DNA from: Lineus longissimus
Lineage: Eukaryota > Nemertea > Pilidiophora > Heteronemertea > Lineidae
Direction of reading: 5' to 3'
DNA length: 64,000 nt
NCBI RefSeq assembly: GCF_910592395.1
Contig: NC_088308.1
Location: 2,356,001-2,420,000 of the forward strand
Positions 46,591 to 59,229 of this stretch are shown in pieces. Made by a program: the position numbers and the translations under genes. The stretch's first letter is position 1; every line of letters starts with the position of its first letter. The notes beneath the pieces were generated by a model. It did no database searches. It saw nothing but the letters and a program-made list of their open reading frames with translations, and was not told the origin of the DNA.

Positions 46591-47808
46591 TTACGCTGAA
46601 GACTGCCCATTCGATTTCTCCGAACTTAATCGGTTCTTTTTAATGGTTGTCAAGCGGAATGACATCGTCTTGTTGATGGAGCTGTCCAGGTTAGTAGACA
46701 ATCTATGACCACCACAACACTTACAGTGACAGCCACACATGGTTCCCATGATTCGCTGGAACTTTTTCCCTACTAAACAGTAGACGTAGAAGTTGACAAA
46801 AGAGTTAAAATTTTGGAGAAATTCGGACGCAACGCCAACTGGTAACGGAATGTTATTTTCATACTCGACGAAAGTTAGTTCACGTCCGGTGAAATAGAGG
46901 ACTTGTTCCACTATCTTCGGAACTTCGCAGAGTACGAACAGAATGGCGACAATGACCAACATGATGTTTGTCCGATAAGAGTGCTTGGTGTTTTCACTTA
47001 ACTGTCTCGTCATCGCCGATCGCTGTTGGCTTGCTCTGGTTATAACTTTTATAATTGCACCGTTCATTGTGATGACGAAAACGATGGGGACGAGAAGGTT
47101 TATTACAGCGTCTGTTATGAAATAGATCTTACTGAATGTTTCATCCTTAGCGAGGTCGGAATTTGTCCATGTTAACTGTCCATTTTCCGAGGTTTTCTCA
47201 ATGACCTTAATCAACATGAACATTGGGACGTTGAAAGCCGCAAGTAGTAAAAGTAGTCCAACGGCGACAATGACAGCATGTCTTACGGTGTTAATCCGCG
47301 TTGCTTTCATTGGATGGCAAATTCCAATGTAACGATCAACGGTTATTATGGCAACCATCCATACTGCGTAGTCTCGCGAGATCTCATGGAATCCTTTCAA
47401 ATATTGCAGCGAGTGGACCCAAGTCTCAAGATAACTAGTGTACGAGCTAACGAAGTTATAAATGTTTGGGATGGACAAATTTAGAATGCTAAAAATCAAA
47501 AACATGGAGTCAGCAGCAGCCATTATTTGTAAAAGCATATACGTTGATGATTTTGTTGGATATCTGGTAAACACATAAATTGTGATGCAGTTCGTGATGA
47601 TGCCTAAAATGTTCAAAGTGCACATGATACAGCCATATATTATGAATAACACCCAATCGTTGTTACTTTTAGGCACCTCAATGTCATTGTTGAATTCAAG
47701 TTTGAATCCGCTTAAGTTCAGCGATCTCCTAGGAAACAAAGCTGCGAATAAGCCAATCCTTTCCGTAATGTCCAGAGGTAGCGGGTCGCCGACACTTGAG
47801 TTCTCCAT
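46591..47808 (-). CDS. Rhodopsin-family GPCR, peptide-receptor type
   Basis: Single-exon frame of 405 residues, ATG 47808 to TAA 46593-46591. Seven hydrophobic segments: about 52-80 (Asn73 of TM1), 88-110 (Asp100 of TM2), 137-160, 175-199, 228-256, 281-304 and 329-347. TM3 ends in intact DRY (158-160), TM7 has NFYVY (339-343) in place of NPxxY, and TM6 lacks the usual CWxP. N-glycosylation sites NSS and NLS precede TM1, and the tail has a Cys cluster (CGCHCKCCGG) that may be palmitoylated. The TM7 stretch NSFVNFYVYCLVGKKFQRIM is like invertebrate FMRFamide-type receptors; the ligand is inference. A good acceptor (CTTTTCAG on the minus strand, AG at 47842-47841) suggests a separate 5' UTR exon. 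Confidence 0.88.
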   Translation of the reverse strand: MENSSVGDPLPLDITERIGLFAALFPRRSLNLSGFKLEFNNDIEVPKSNNDWVLFIIYGCIMCTLNILGIITNCITIYVFTRYPTKSSTYMLLQIMAAADSMFLIFSILNLSIPNIYNFVSSYTSYLETWVHSLQYLKGFHEISRDYAVWMVAIITVDRYIGICHPMKATRINTVRHAVIVAVGLLLLLAAFNVPMFMLIKVIEKTSENGQLTWTNSDLAKDETFSKIYFITDAVINLLVPIVFVITMNGAIIKVITRASQQRSAMTRQLSENTKHSYRTNIMLVIVAILFVLCEVPKIVEQVLYFTGRELTFVEYENNIPLPVGVASEFLQNFNSFVNFYVYCLVGKKFQRIMGTMCGCHCKCCGGHRLSTNLDSSINKTMSFRLTTIKKNRLSSEKSNGQSSA

Positions 47809-50132
47809 CGCCGAGCTTGGGTTTGTTGGTGTCTTTTTATCTGAAAAGAGAAGATTGCAAATTCTGAATGAGAAAGAGAAAAATGTACATCAACTATTGG
47901 TCTACACATCCAAAGCCACCGCACATAACTGCGAGACGTCATACGTCAAGAATGGACTCCACTACATGTAGCAACACGAAGATGAAATTTAAGCTAGTCA
48001 CGATTTCCAGAATTTGAATATGGGCAGTCTTTTGGTCTGAATATCATCCCAGTTTAGATATTGTATGAGATATTTCTTGAAGAACGCACATGTCGTTAGG
48101 TCAAAATTACTACGTCAGGCTGGATCGATGGCTTATTCGGGATTCAGCGCTCAACTGCCTCTAGCTTCCTCTGACACATTGGATCGTTCAAACACCATCC
48201 TCAAAAGTACATAATGAAAGACAGCCATACATTTTCGGATTTTTTGGTTTTTTCTGATGTCAAAACAACAGAAAAGCCCGAAAATCCGACAGGTCGTAAC
48301 AATCTATCAACATTAATGTGGTAGTCTGCACGCATGCATTTCCCATCTTGGTCGTCCCGGAAACTGCCGACTTTCCGACCGTGACCACAGCTTCCTTGCC
48401 GAGGAGTCAGATGACCTCAAGTAATCTGATGAAGATTCATGGAGATCTCAGCTGGTGACATCGGGTAAGGTGAGGTATTCGGACTTGGTGAAGCAGGGTG
48501 TTCGAAAGCCCAGACGACTCGCATATTCATTATTCAAACCACGTCTTCAATATTGAACGATTGACTTCATTACTGAGCTATTGACTTCAATACTGAACCA
48601 TTGACTACAATACTGAAGTCAGACATTGTCAAGTACAGAAAAAAACCCAGAACGAAATCGTTTTTATAGTGATGAACAAATTGTGGAAAATTTTAACCCT
48701 GGGCAGCTCGAGTTTGAAGAGAAGTATAAAAACAGCAACATCTCAAGAATGACGATTGGTGTTACATCCCGGAAGCAATGACCTGCCTGTCTTTTTTTTA
48801 GCAATTAAGGATTTAGTTCAAGACAAGGCTTGTGACAGCCATCCCTGGCATACAGCGCGCTCGCACTGTCACGCTGAATGGGATGGCTGTAACCATCCAT
48901 ACCAGCGGTTTTCAATATACCTCTGCCTCGCGATAAGACGGAGGAGTGAAAAAAACACTGAATGCCAGGATGGGCTCTGGCAGGACGAACGTTCATTAAG
49001 TCGTCGGAATTCATCATTGACAAGTTGCCGGTGCTCAAAGCTTCAATATATATGTGGTATCTCTTATATGATACATCTATGGAAAGGCATTTCCAATTAA
49101 TAAAATGTAGGGTGAAAATAAAATTCAAGTGCAAGTCTATAGCGTGGGGAAAGTTCATGTACATTATAACCTACGTCCACGATGACAAAGTAAGCTGAAA
49201 GAAAGTGAAATAGTTTTTTGGATACCATTTCTGGTTCGGCATTTACCCTGGCATCGATATAACATAAACACTCGTTAAACTGTCGCTTTCGGTAGATAAA
49301 GGAGAGATTGGTGGGTCAAAGTGGCTTAGCCAGACCGCCAAATGGTAGATTTATTACCTTTCGGTCATCAGTGATGTAGTCAGACTTCCATAACGACTCG
49401 AAACCAATGAATTACAAAGTAGGTGAATCCTGAAGTAGTCACCGTAAAGTAGCCCCCTGCATGTCCTTTTGTCTAATATCTCATCTCAATCATGACAATC
49501 CTATTCGCAAACTTCTATAGGAAGACTATACAGAGAGGAGACACACACAGAAGATGAATTCGGCGACATGACAGTTATGTAAACGGGCTCCGCTAAGGAC
49601 ACCAAATCGAATCAAAGGCTACCATTATTATATGAGCATGGTAACATGTAGCATTCCGTTTTCAAGGAGCATGCTCATGCCACCCCATCTCTCAGCCTTG
49701 ATTGTATCTCCTTTCACTGCATTTCAGGTTACAATTATCAGAGAAAGTGAGACTTCATCTCACCACCGCCATCATCAAGGCTTGGGGTCGGCTTCGAAAA
49801 CGGAAAGGATTCTACGACTGATTAGGCAGACGACGAAGAAGGAGAAGGAGACAATTGCTTGGTGCATCGTGCATCAATCTACATAAGACAGTGTGTGTGA
49901 GGAGGCCCACGTGATGGAATTCGATGTCAAACTGAAAGCAAACAAGACATCAACCCAATCAAGAAAAACAAAGATTACCATTCAGACCCAGACGACATAT
50001 ACATGGCTTACCCTTCTCTCCATACCAGAAAGCAGCTTATTTTGACCGAAACACTTTTTATGACTCAGAATTTGCAAGTGGTATTTTCAATCGATTTCCA
50101 TCCAATTGCGGATCAATGTAGTCTGGCGTTCC
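47809..50132. other. intergenic region between two GPCR genes
   Basis: Holds the likely upstream UTR exon and promoter of the GPCR at 47808 and the 3' UTR of the GPCR ending at 50133. Minus-strand AATAAA from TTTATT at about 49350 is a possible poly(A) signal. Open frames at 48756-49198 and 49632-49886 have no recognisable products. Confidence 0.4.
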
Positions 50133-51143
50133 TCATGTTACATGGGCTAGTGGGCCTGGCATGCATGAGGCAAACCTGAACATCTTTACTACCTCCTCGC
50201 GATAAAATGACAATGTAAAGCCATAAATGATAAAGTTCATACAGTAGTTCGTCATACAGATATGGGTGAAGAATTTCACAACCAAGTATAGTAAAACTGC
50301 TTGGTCCTGTGTCAAGCTGTCGCGCCTCTCTGATAAAAAGGTGAAAGTTGTCGTCATTGGCATCAGCAGAAACACATAAAGGGTAGAAACTAACATTAGG
50401 GACACCAGCAATTTACCCTCATTTTGAGTCTTATGGGTGGTAACCCGCAAACCCTTGTCCCTGGAACGAAATATGGCAATCAGTATCAAAATATTTGCTA
50501 AAAAGATCAACGAGCACGGAATATAGTTAAATAATGCTATGTCCAGCTGCCAAATGATAGATGCTGCTCTTGGGTCTAGTGCGTAGAAGCAAAGAATGGG
50601 TGTCCCTTCAATAGTGTCAAGAACGAACAGTCTGTGTACGCTTACCAACAGTGACAGCACACAAACAAGTAAGATCACTGTATTCCTTTTCATCGGAGTG
50701 ATTTTGGCGCGTTGAAGTGGGTACCAGACGACGTACGCTCGCTCCAAGGAGAAAGACACGATGATCCATGCAGAGATGCACATTGAGAGCTGCATGGCGA
50801 ATTGTTGTAGCTTGCAGGACAATCCACTGTACGTCATGAGGTTAAAAGAGATCTCACCGTTGGTGAGATGGTTTAGACCAAAGGCAACCCACTCGGTAAA
50901 CCCGAACCCGATTATAACACCGGTATCTGACACAGCGAGACAACTCAGGTACTGAATGCAAGCATCCGCGCGCTTCCTTGTGCGATAAAAGATCACCACG
51001 GACAAAACATTGCCCAACAATCCAAAGAAAAGCACTCCAAGCATGATGTAACTTTGAGTTATGACTAAGATTTGATCGATTAAGGAAATGGGATTAAATG
51101 GTAAATCGCCATTAGTCAAAGTTTCTGCTGAGGTTGTCGTCAT
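50133..51143 (-). CDS. Rhodopsin-family GPCR, divergent, paralogue of the gene at 53470
   Basis: Single-exon frame, 336 residues from ATG 51143 to TGA 50135-50133. The open frame extends 14 codons further upstream to a GTG but has no other ATG. Seven hydrophobic segments start at about residue 25. Landmarks are Asn45 (GLLGNVLSV), Asp73 (LAVSD), Cys110 and Cys185 for the extracellular disulfide, and NFIIY (303-307) in TM7. The TM3 motif is ERA (134-136) rather than DRY. Loop 1 reads EWVAFGLNHLTNG, shared in pattern with the plus-strand gene at 53470. Probably a peptide receptor of an invertebrate orphan group; ligand unknown. An upstream coding exon cannot be excluded. Confidence 0.85.
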   Translation of the reverse strand: MTTTSAETLTNGDLPFNPISLIDQILVITQSYIMLGVLFFGLLGNVLSVVIFYRTRKRADACIQYLSCLAVSDTGVIIGFGFTEWVAFGLNHLTNGEISFNLMTYSGLSCKLQQFAMQLSMCISAWIIVSFSLERAYVVWYPLQRAKITPMKRNTVILLVCVLSLLVSVHRLFVLDTIEGTPILCFYALDPRAASIIWQLDIALFNYIPCSLIFLANILILIAIFRSRDKGLRVTTHKTQNEGKLLVSLMLVSTLYVFLLMPMTTTFTFLSERRDSLTQDQAVLLYLVVKFFTHICMTNYCMNFIIYGFTLSFYREEVVKMFRFASCMPGPLAHVT

Positions 51144-53469
51144 GGCGGCATCCGAAGTCAGGTGATCAAAAAGGGAGCGATACACGCCACGGCTTCGTCA
51201 TCTACATGCACGTGATGGTAAATGATGAGTAGGACTTCTGAAAGCAACTTCCACTGCATAATGATATCATGACTACAATGATTACGATGACTTCTCTATA
51301 TAACATCGAACAAAGCAGCTTTAGAATGCGGGATCTAAAAGTGGCGTGCGACACTAAATCTTTAAATAAGCACAGACACTTTCAACAATTTTAAATTGGC
51401 TATTTCAAGCGTGAGGTTTCAGGTTCATCTGTCGGGTGAACGGTGATTGGAGGCACCTGCTCGCCCACCTTCACCCCCTTTTCAACTTTGTATACGTGCG
51501 CATCTCCCTGCACACGCAGTGTTACTTCAAATAGATCCTAAGACAATCTTGCTGAGCTATTTCAAGGTAGACTTTGAATCAGGATTGTTTTATATCATCA
51601 AAACAAAATTGTTAATGGTTAATTGTTAATGTTGACGCAATTATGCCTCAGATGACTTTTAAGACCCACCCAGTTTCTTGATGCGACCTCGTACAGTTCA
51701 TGTGAGAGATTTGGGACGTACTTTTTCATAAAAATGATGGCCTGTTGAACACTGATGCTCGCAATAAATCTGGCTGAGGAAATTGGAGTTCGTCTTAAGG
51801 GTGTCATTCCTTTTACCCTAAACGTCAATTGAAGCACGGAAAAGGATTGATTCATCAGCAACATTCCATCGTATTCCTCCCTGAAACCTCATGATAATAT
51901 TTTTATGACCTTTTTTCATATTATTCATGACCAAATGTAATCCGCCGTGGCTAACGAATTGAGCTCACATTTACCTGTAGAGGGGGCTGGGCTTGTCGAT
52001 ATCTAGACACAGCAGAACCTATTGTGGTGTCATGCATGACATGTCGGTGATAAACTTGGCTTGGAGATTCTAATAATTACCATCCATTAATCAGTAGCGT
52101 AGTAATCGAGCCATTGACGGCAACAGATCACTTCATTAATCAATCTCGAGTTCATGTATAAACGTAATGAACGGGCCATGATTACCATAGTCAAACATGT
52201 CGGGCTAGAGGAATAAAAGGAAGCACCTGATCATAGTCCGCCCAATATCGATGATACAGTTATATGCCAACGTCGCTATTAATAAATTTGCGGAGAAAAC
52301 CTGAGAAAGCTCTGTCCCAACGCGCGTCTTTTGGAAGGGGCGGTGGCTTTGATGTGGAAACCATACGTTCCCTAGTTGCCTGACTCTTTACATGTATTTG
52401 GAAGACTCTGCTTCAATGTAATAGGGTTACAAGCATTCGCCAAAGCAGACATACTATTCGACCGCCTCGTCACTGCGCCCGAGTATGGGATACAAGGTCC
52501 CGTAAATGGGACGAGTCCATGCATCTGAATACAATGCCATCAGGAACAACTCGACTGGGGGAGACACAGCTCAATCGGATGTAGGATCTTCTAAATGGTA
52601 TCTGACGTTGCCATAGCTGGTATAAAATACTTCAATCCTGTTAGAGGACGTTATCCTACGGAGCATGAATATAAATGGCTCTTTTGTGAACGGAATGAAT
52701 CACATTGGTGAGTTTCGTGTAGGATGCTCCAATCGGTTCAAATGAAAATAACCCTTTCGTTTTGATACCATCTTTATTACTTCTTCAAATTCTCGCCATA
52801 GCCCCAGTTGGAACAAAAACTGCACACTAATGGCTGACTGTTCTTCTCCTTTCAAATCTTTGAGTGAAAAGGCAAAAAGTGAGGACTCTTATTTCCACCG
52901 GGAACCTACCTATCCAAGACTACTCATTATTTGATCACCAGTGTTATCAGATCGTTTTCTGTTGTTTGACGTTTAAACAAGTCTCGCCACAGTCGGAGGC
53001 CAAAAAACAACGGTAATAGAACAGCGGCCACACGTGAAGTACATAGATCGACCTTCCGTGGTGTAGCGAGAACAGCCAGCCGCCCAGGCAGACGATATAG
53101 CAAAACATGTTTTTTGATGCGCTTTCATCTTTCATTGAAACGTATATAATCTATTGAAAAAGGGTAATTATAAGATAACACCGACATCAAAATATGCACA
53201 AGGTAGAATTTTCATTCAATTGTTTTGTTTCTTGCTTTCCTTTTTTCAAGACTCTCTATTTCGCTCACAAGCAACACGAATGATATGGATATGATCAACA
53301 CCTATAGTATTCTTTGCGCTCACAAACAACATACACGAATATAGATCTAGTCGAACTGATCATACGCATGCATGTACGTTATACTCGGTGAGTGAAAGAG
53401 AAAATCTATACATAAAACACAAGTTATTTTCATGCAACGGGAACGAATTGCCAGCAACAACTTAAGGCA
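51144..53469. other. divergent interval between the two paralogous GPCR genes
   Basis: 2.3 kb of AT-rich DNA that must contain both promoters. No coding segment recognised; the open frames at 51619-51864 and 52947-53135 show no family features. Confidence 0.45.
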
Positions 53470-54537
53470 ATGGAGGTCAACTTCCCAGTCGCGGCGTCCA
53501 CACAGCCAGGGGGAACAGTGGTAGTCGCATCGTCAATCACAGCCATAACAATCTTCCGCGGCTATATCGGAATCACCGTCATCATCATTGGGATACTCGG
53601 GAACCTCATCTCAGTATGGATCTTCCCTAAGTTTATCCGAAAAGATGCAGCAGTGTCGCAGTATCTGTTCTGTTTAGCTTTGGCGGATTTGGTCAGCTTG
53701 CTACGAGGTTTGGTCGAGTGGCTTTTCACTGGCCTGTCCGATGTCACCTCTGGTTCTCTTCGCATCGACGTCATGAGTACGTCATTGGTGGCCTGCAAAG
53801 GCATTGAGTATATCGGAGTCATCGCTCAGTCGCTAAGTGCTTATATTTTAGTCATGTTCTCTTTTGAGCGCTGTGCAGCCGTTATTTACCCGCTACATAT
53901 TTACAGATTCGTCACGGTTACACGACGAACGGAGCTCCTATCAGCTTTGCTTATTTGGGCCGCCATCACCGCCTTGCCTTACCTGATATTCTATGAACTG
54001 TTTGTTCCCCCTGGTACAACTATCGCAAGATGCTGGTACAATATGGAAAATAAACACTTCAGTAATCCCAGATACGTTTTCTCGCAACTGACATTAACCA
54101 CAACAATACCCTGTATCTTAATTGTCGTTTTTAACACAACCATCGTTTTCCGAATCAAAAGATCTTCAAACGAATTCTCTACGAAAGACAAGGAGAGCGC
54201 GGAAAAAAGAAAGCAACGTGAACTAAGATCGACATTGACCTTAGTAGCAGTATCAGTATCATACGTGATACTCATGTCTCCCAATGCCATTTCTTGGACA
54301 TATTACGTAGCCAAGATATATCTGCAAAAGGTGGAGCCACGTTCTGTTTCTCTTGCGTTGGAGGTAGGAAAGTTGACTGTGATTTGGACCATGGTCAACT
54401 ATGGATTGAACTTCTTCATCTACACGCTTTCTTTAGATTTCTTCAAAAGAGAATGTCTACGAATCTTTTTATGTAGAAATATGAAACATTCTGAAGACAC
54501 GAGTACAAAGGCAACGAGACACACAATATGCAATTAA
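53470..54537 (+). CDS. Rhodopsin-family GPCR, divergent, paralogue of the gene at 50133
   Basis: Single-exon frame of 355 residues, ATG 53470 to TAA 54535-54537. Seven hydrophobic segments; Asn45 (GILGNLISV) and Asp73 (LALAD) occupy the same positions as in the minus-strand neighbour. The TM3 motif is ERC (133-135). Cys109 and Cys188 can form the extracellular disulfide. The third cytoplasmic loop is basic (SAEKRKQRELRSTLTLV), TM6 carries SPNAISW, and TM7 has NFFIY (314-318). Loop 1 reads EWLFTGLSDVTSG, parallel to EWVAFGLNHLTNG in the neighbour. The pair therefore arose by duplication and inversion, or by duplication with later divergence. Ligand unknown. Confidence 0.87.
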   Translation: MEVNFPVAASTQPGGTVVVASSITAITIFRGYIGITVIIIGILGNLISVWIFPKFIRKDAAVSQYLFCLALADLVSLLRGLVEWLFTGLSDVTSGSLRIDVMSTSLVACKGIEYIGVIAQSLSAYILVMFSFERCAAVIYPLHIYRFVTVTRRTELLSALLIWAAITALPYLIFYELFVPPGTTIARCWYNMENKHFSNPRYVFSQLTLTTTIPCILIVVFNTTIVFRIKRSSNEFSTKDKESAEKRKQRELRSTLTLVAVSVSYVILMSPNAISWTYYVAKIYLQKVEPRSVSLALEVGKLTVIWTMVNYGLNFFIYTLSLDFFKRECLRIFLCRNMKHSEDTSTKATRHTICN

Positions 54538-56280
54538 TATTTATTTCATTTGATACAGATGCCCACTTCTCAACTTTCAAATTCTACCTTATATTTCTTA
54601 CCAAAGAAGTGCAGATTTTTCCAGATGCATTCAAATTGACACAAATCAAAGAGATGAAACACTTCATCATAATCCTGAGCGGGGATTCAGATGCCCTAGC
54701 CATTCTCTGATAACAGAGAGTCATTACAGATTTCCTAAATTTGCTATTGACGAAAACAATCAGTATATATCAAACTCAGCGATTACCAGTTTTACCCGCA
54801 GATGGGCGTTTTTCTCGATCATCGAGCGACAATGACCCGCCGCAGCGACAAAAGTAACTCATTTGCGGGGCGCTCCGACATCAAATGAGCGCAATAGACA
54901 CTTCTATAGAATCCCGGAGTCCGGAAGTCCATTCGAATCCTTTAATAACACATTAACAGTTGGTGGTCGCTGCTCTTAGTTTTCCTATATGCTTAAGAAA
55001 GCAGACTTCTAGACGAGGATACGTCTATTCAAACCAAACGTCATCAGAACTCTAGAGTAAGAGTAAATGTGCCGATCCCACTTCGTGACATTCCCCTGAA
55101 GTGTTCTCTTTATCCACATGGATGCTTTTTACGGAGATTCATTTTATTCAATTACACGAGTGCCATGACACGAAGAACACTTGGACAGCTGTTGCTTGGT
55201 AATGGACCTACTACATTAATCAATTAATTAAAATCCCATTGAATACTTAGAAAAAGTTTCAGGGCAGTATATAGCGATATTTTGCAAACCTACGCCGCAA
55301 ATTGAGCTCGAGAATTTCCCATTGGATTTTTGCTTTATGTCACCAATAATAGCAAGATTGCCAATTGTGATGATTATGAGTGGCTAATTAATGAATATTG
55401 TGAAAAAATCATGTGAAAAATACGTATAGATGCAGTGATTGCTAAACGTCTCATGCCATACCATGATGCCAAAGCGCCACTTATTTATCAAGCCAACTTG
55501 TTGGTGAACTTTATAGAGGCCTACACGTGAATTGCTTGTTTTCTTTTCGAAGATACATGTCGGCTGAATAATGTTTCGATATTTTTTGGCAACATTGGAA
55601 TCGGATTTGATGGAATTACTTGAGAGGAGTGCACATTTAGTTTCTTTCCTACTTCTGAACAATGCCATAAGATTATAGCTTTTAATTGTAGAGTTCCATC
55701 CACAATCGTTATCAAATCTACGCCGTTTCCACTTCAAAGAACCAGAAAGGAATAAGTGAGATGAAAAACACATCTCAGTGCACTCCATCTTTCAGCACTC
55801 CCATCTGCCAATAATTGTTTGCAGTCTTAAGAACTATTCAGAATGCTTAGTGGAAAATAACGATGCTTCTTAAGCTTATATCAGGAAAGAAGGTATTTGT
55901 TCTGTTGGCCCTCCTTGACTGAGGTCCTGCCCTTTTTTATACATCTTACGGCTTTGTTTGCATTGATCATAAATACTCTGAGAAGTTACATTGTACTTCC
56001 AGAAAAGTAAATGACGCAGTTAAAACTTCTTGACAGGCAATGTATATTGACTTGATCAAGAAAGGCTAGCGTTATTTCAGAAATAACAATAAGTAGCCTA
56101 ACATGTATTTACGAAGTTGGACTATCATGAGAGGAAAGGAAGATATGCCAGAGGCATCTAAAACATCTCCATTGAAATAAACTGTATCACGACGATGAAC
56201 AGAAGTAAAGAGTCTCAGTGATAACAGAAACATATATAGCGCTATTTGTGTCTGGCGATAATGACATTAAATGTCATCGC

Positions 56281-56377
56281 TTGAGTTCAGCTACGCGATG
56301 CGGTAAATGATTTATCAACTTTTCTAACTTATAGGAAGGTTGATAATTCATTTACCACACTGCTTTGCTGAACCCAA
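56281..56377. repeat. short imperfect hairpin element
   Basis: TTGAGTTCAGCTACGCGATG at the left pairs with the reverse complement of GCTTTGCTGAACCCAA at the right. Inner arms GGTAAATGATTTATCAAC and GTTGATAATTCATTTACC also pair. About 97 bp in all with a loop of about 15-20 bp. Confidence 0.5.
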
Positions 56378-59202
56378 GGGCCGGCTTCTACTGCCATTTA
56401 TATAGCTATACGCCCTTGGTGCGGGATGTAGAACGAAAGAGAGTGTTCGACCTTTTTACCATAGTTTTTCACATTTATGTCAGTTTGGTTCTTGAAACGT
56501 GGCAGGGACGGTGAATAGTCCAAACGTAAACATTTCACATCGGTATTGACCATTGGGCCATATGAAGCTGTTACACCGATGTTATCAAGATTTGGCTGAT
56601 AACCGTAAACTAAGACAGCAAACAATAGGAATTTGGGCCTATTGGTGTGAGCGCTAGAGCGGGCTTTGTTTAAAGACAATAGACCGCGATTTTTCTTCAA
56701 ACGGTGAGGTATGGGGAAAATAACACAATGCCGACAATGCATTTTGAATCAGAATTACTATTGGTATAACCAGGTTCAGCGTTGGATGACATACGAAAAG
56801 TCGTCTGGGCAATGAATGATGAACAGTAATTTGCAACTGATCTCTGAAGCATAGCACTATGCCCCTGATGCCATTTTTGCATTTCGTAGGATAAAACTGT
56901 CTGGTGTATCTGACTGGGCATGATGTTCATACTAAGCAGCATTTTCGGTTTCACAGAGACGTACTAACTCATTTGATATTCATACTTCTTCCTTTGTAAC
57001 TGAGGTTAGAGAGGTAATAGATTCTTCTGTGGCCAAATAAGTGAGGTGGAAATGGATTCTAGCATTGCATTTGAGCTCGATTTTTCATCGGTCCCAGAAT
57101 GATATTGCATGTATTGGAATGACTTTCATTGACCTCTTGGGGCGATATACATTTGCTGGGCTACAGACGGCCTAGAGTAACCGGCCTAAAGACTCACTTT
57201 GATTCTAGGAGAATAAAAATCGTTTCTTCTGAGTTTGAATATCAGCAAAATAATACTTCATAATAACTCATTTTGATAGTGGGAGGTTTTTCACCAACGC
57301 CATCGGTTATGACATTCATAGATACATTTTGTGTATATACATGTATAACATTTATCAAATATTTGATAGATAAGTCTTTGATAATCTATACTTGCTTAGT
57401 GATAGAGTTAACTATCATTTGGGGTTGCCCCTCTTCAGGTTTATAACGGTAAGCATGAAGCAAAATAAATCCATGCCTATACCACTTTGGAGCAAAGTCT
57501 TGAACCTTGCAACTGTCTTATCGTATAGAAATACAACCCATGAGCAGAACTAATTAAGTAGAGTTTTATACAAACCTGTACTTTTTTACCAGTGGAAGTG
57601 AGACACCTGCTGGTTTCTATTTTCTTGGGTGAAAAACACATTTTTTTACTGCTGGAGTAAGACACTGCAGGTTGAATGAACGGAAAATAATTACAAGCCA
57701 GTTGATAAAAAGGCTTGTAGACCATGCGCGTAATAATTTGTTGTTATGTCGGTGTAAGCTCAAGCGTATATACCAACCTTGAATTATTTACCATTGCTCC
57801 ACCAGTCTCGGACCAATTGATATACCTTAGCTTTTATGCACGCATACAGCACGCTACAGCTAGGTCCGAGTCTGTTGACAAATGGTTTGATTAATTTGTC
57901 TCTTCGATATTGCTCCTTTGATATTGCATTAGGTTTTCATTGCAATTTAATCTATTCAAGATATAGCCCATTTGAACCTGCCTGCGCCACGGGTATAATG
58001 CTAGTATTATATACTCCAAGACAATTGGTCTATTGGCAAGTTCAATCTATACAGTACATGCTGGTTGCAGTTACCAATTTCGGTAATGATAACGTACATT
58101 GTTGGCCATTGCTTTCCCAAAGATGATTTCGTAATATACGGGCCGACTGAAATGGATTCGACACATGGGGATCAGCACCGTCATGCAGTTCAACGACTTT
58201 ATTGGCGCTTTTTCAAAGCATCAGCTAATGTATCTCAAATGAAAACCTAATGACTGATATTAAATGAACTTAAAAGCTTTTCCGAATTCGTTACCGAAAA
58301 GACTACGTCATGTCCTGAAGTTGATGATAGTGATTACTTATCGGACTTGGTGATGATAACGATATTCTGTGAAAGGCGTTAGTACAGAGCAGAGGGTGGA
58401 TACGAACTTCCTTCTAACCTATCAGTAAGGACGTCTGTACGTCACTGCAGCAACGACGATCGTTATCGTGTGGTGCGTGTAATTTCACCAACCACGACCT
58501 CAGGACATCACATCTAATGATACTCTCCTCTGAAACAAGGTGGTCGAGTGAAGACGATATGTTATAGCTCGGCCCACTTGAATCCACTGGCCACAGTTAT
58601 TGTACGATCTTTCCCTCGCGCGCGCATATCACAAAAGCTCGGTAAATCCCGGGTGAAAGGCCCCGAAGCTCAGGATGACGGTTAGAGAGCCAGCGAGATG
58701 CACGGTCGATATCATGACCACATCAGCAATATCAATATCAATACTATCAAATTATTGACACCATGGCACAACAACAACAACAACATGTTGACACGCATCA
58801 TATATAAAGTCAAAAAGCATCAATTCATCATATTACAATTCCGAAAGCACACGAGCTATTAATTATTTACATCGGATAGCCGGAATGAATTTTATAGCAC
58901 TCGCAATATTTGTCCTCAAGGGCAACTCCAAGTTATGCCAATGTTTTATTCAGTTTTCTACGACATCCTGATTTTATTCAATGTTATGGGGAGTCGTCTT
59001 TCTATTTGAATCTGATCAAATCGTGCCGAACTTGTTTCCTTTCCGAGTTTTGGTTTCATTTGGAACATTATTGGAATAAAGATGACATAACGGTGACCGC
59101 AAATATCTTCCCTTACAGTCTCCCGAACCCATTCACTCAAATGAATATGACTAAAAACATGTTTTGTTGATTTGTTTTAGCTGGTTGGAGATCGTTTGAG
59201 AT

Positions 59203-59229
59203 TTCTTCTTCTTCTTCTTCTTCTTCTTC
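59203..59229 (+). repeat. TTC microsatellite
   Basis: Nine consecutive TTC units. Confidence 0.95.

Noticed and set aside
47582-47971. 129-residue plus-strand open frame
   Set aside because: It is antisense to the N-terminal part of the GPCR at 46591-47808 and shows no independent coding features.
53562-54290. minus-strand frames inside the GPCR at 53470
   Set aside because: Shadows of a strongly supported 355-residue seven-transmembrane coding frame.
55384-55788. 134-residue minus-strand open frame
   Set aside because: No family resemblance, unusual composition, and it overlaps other equally long frames; probably chance.
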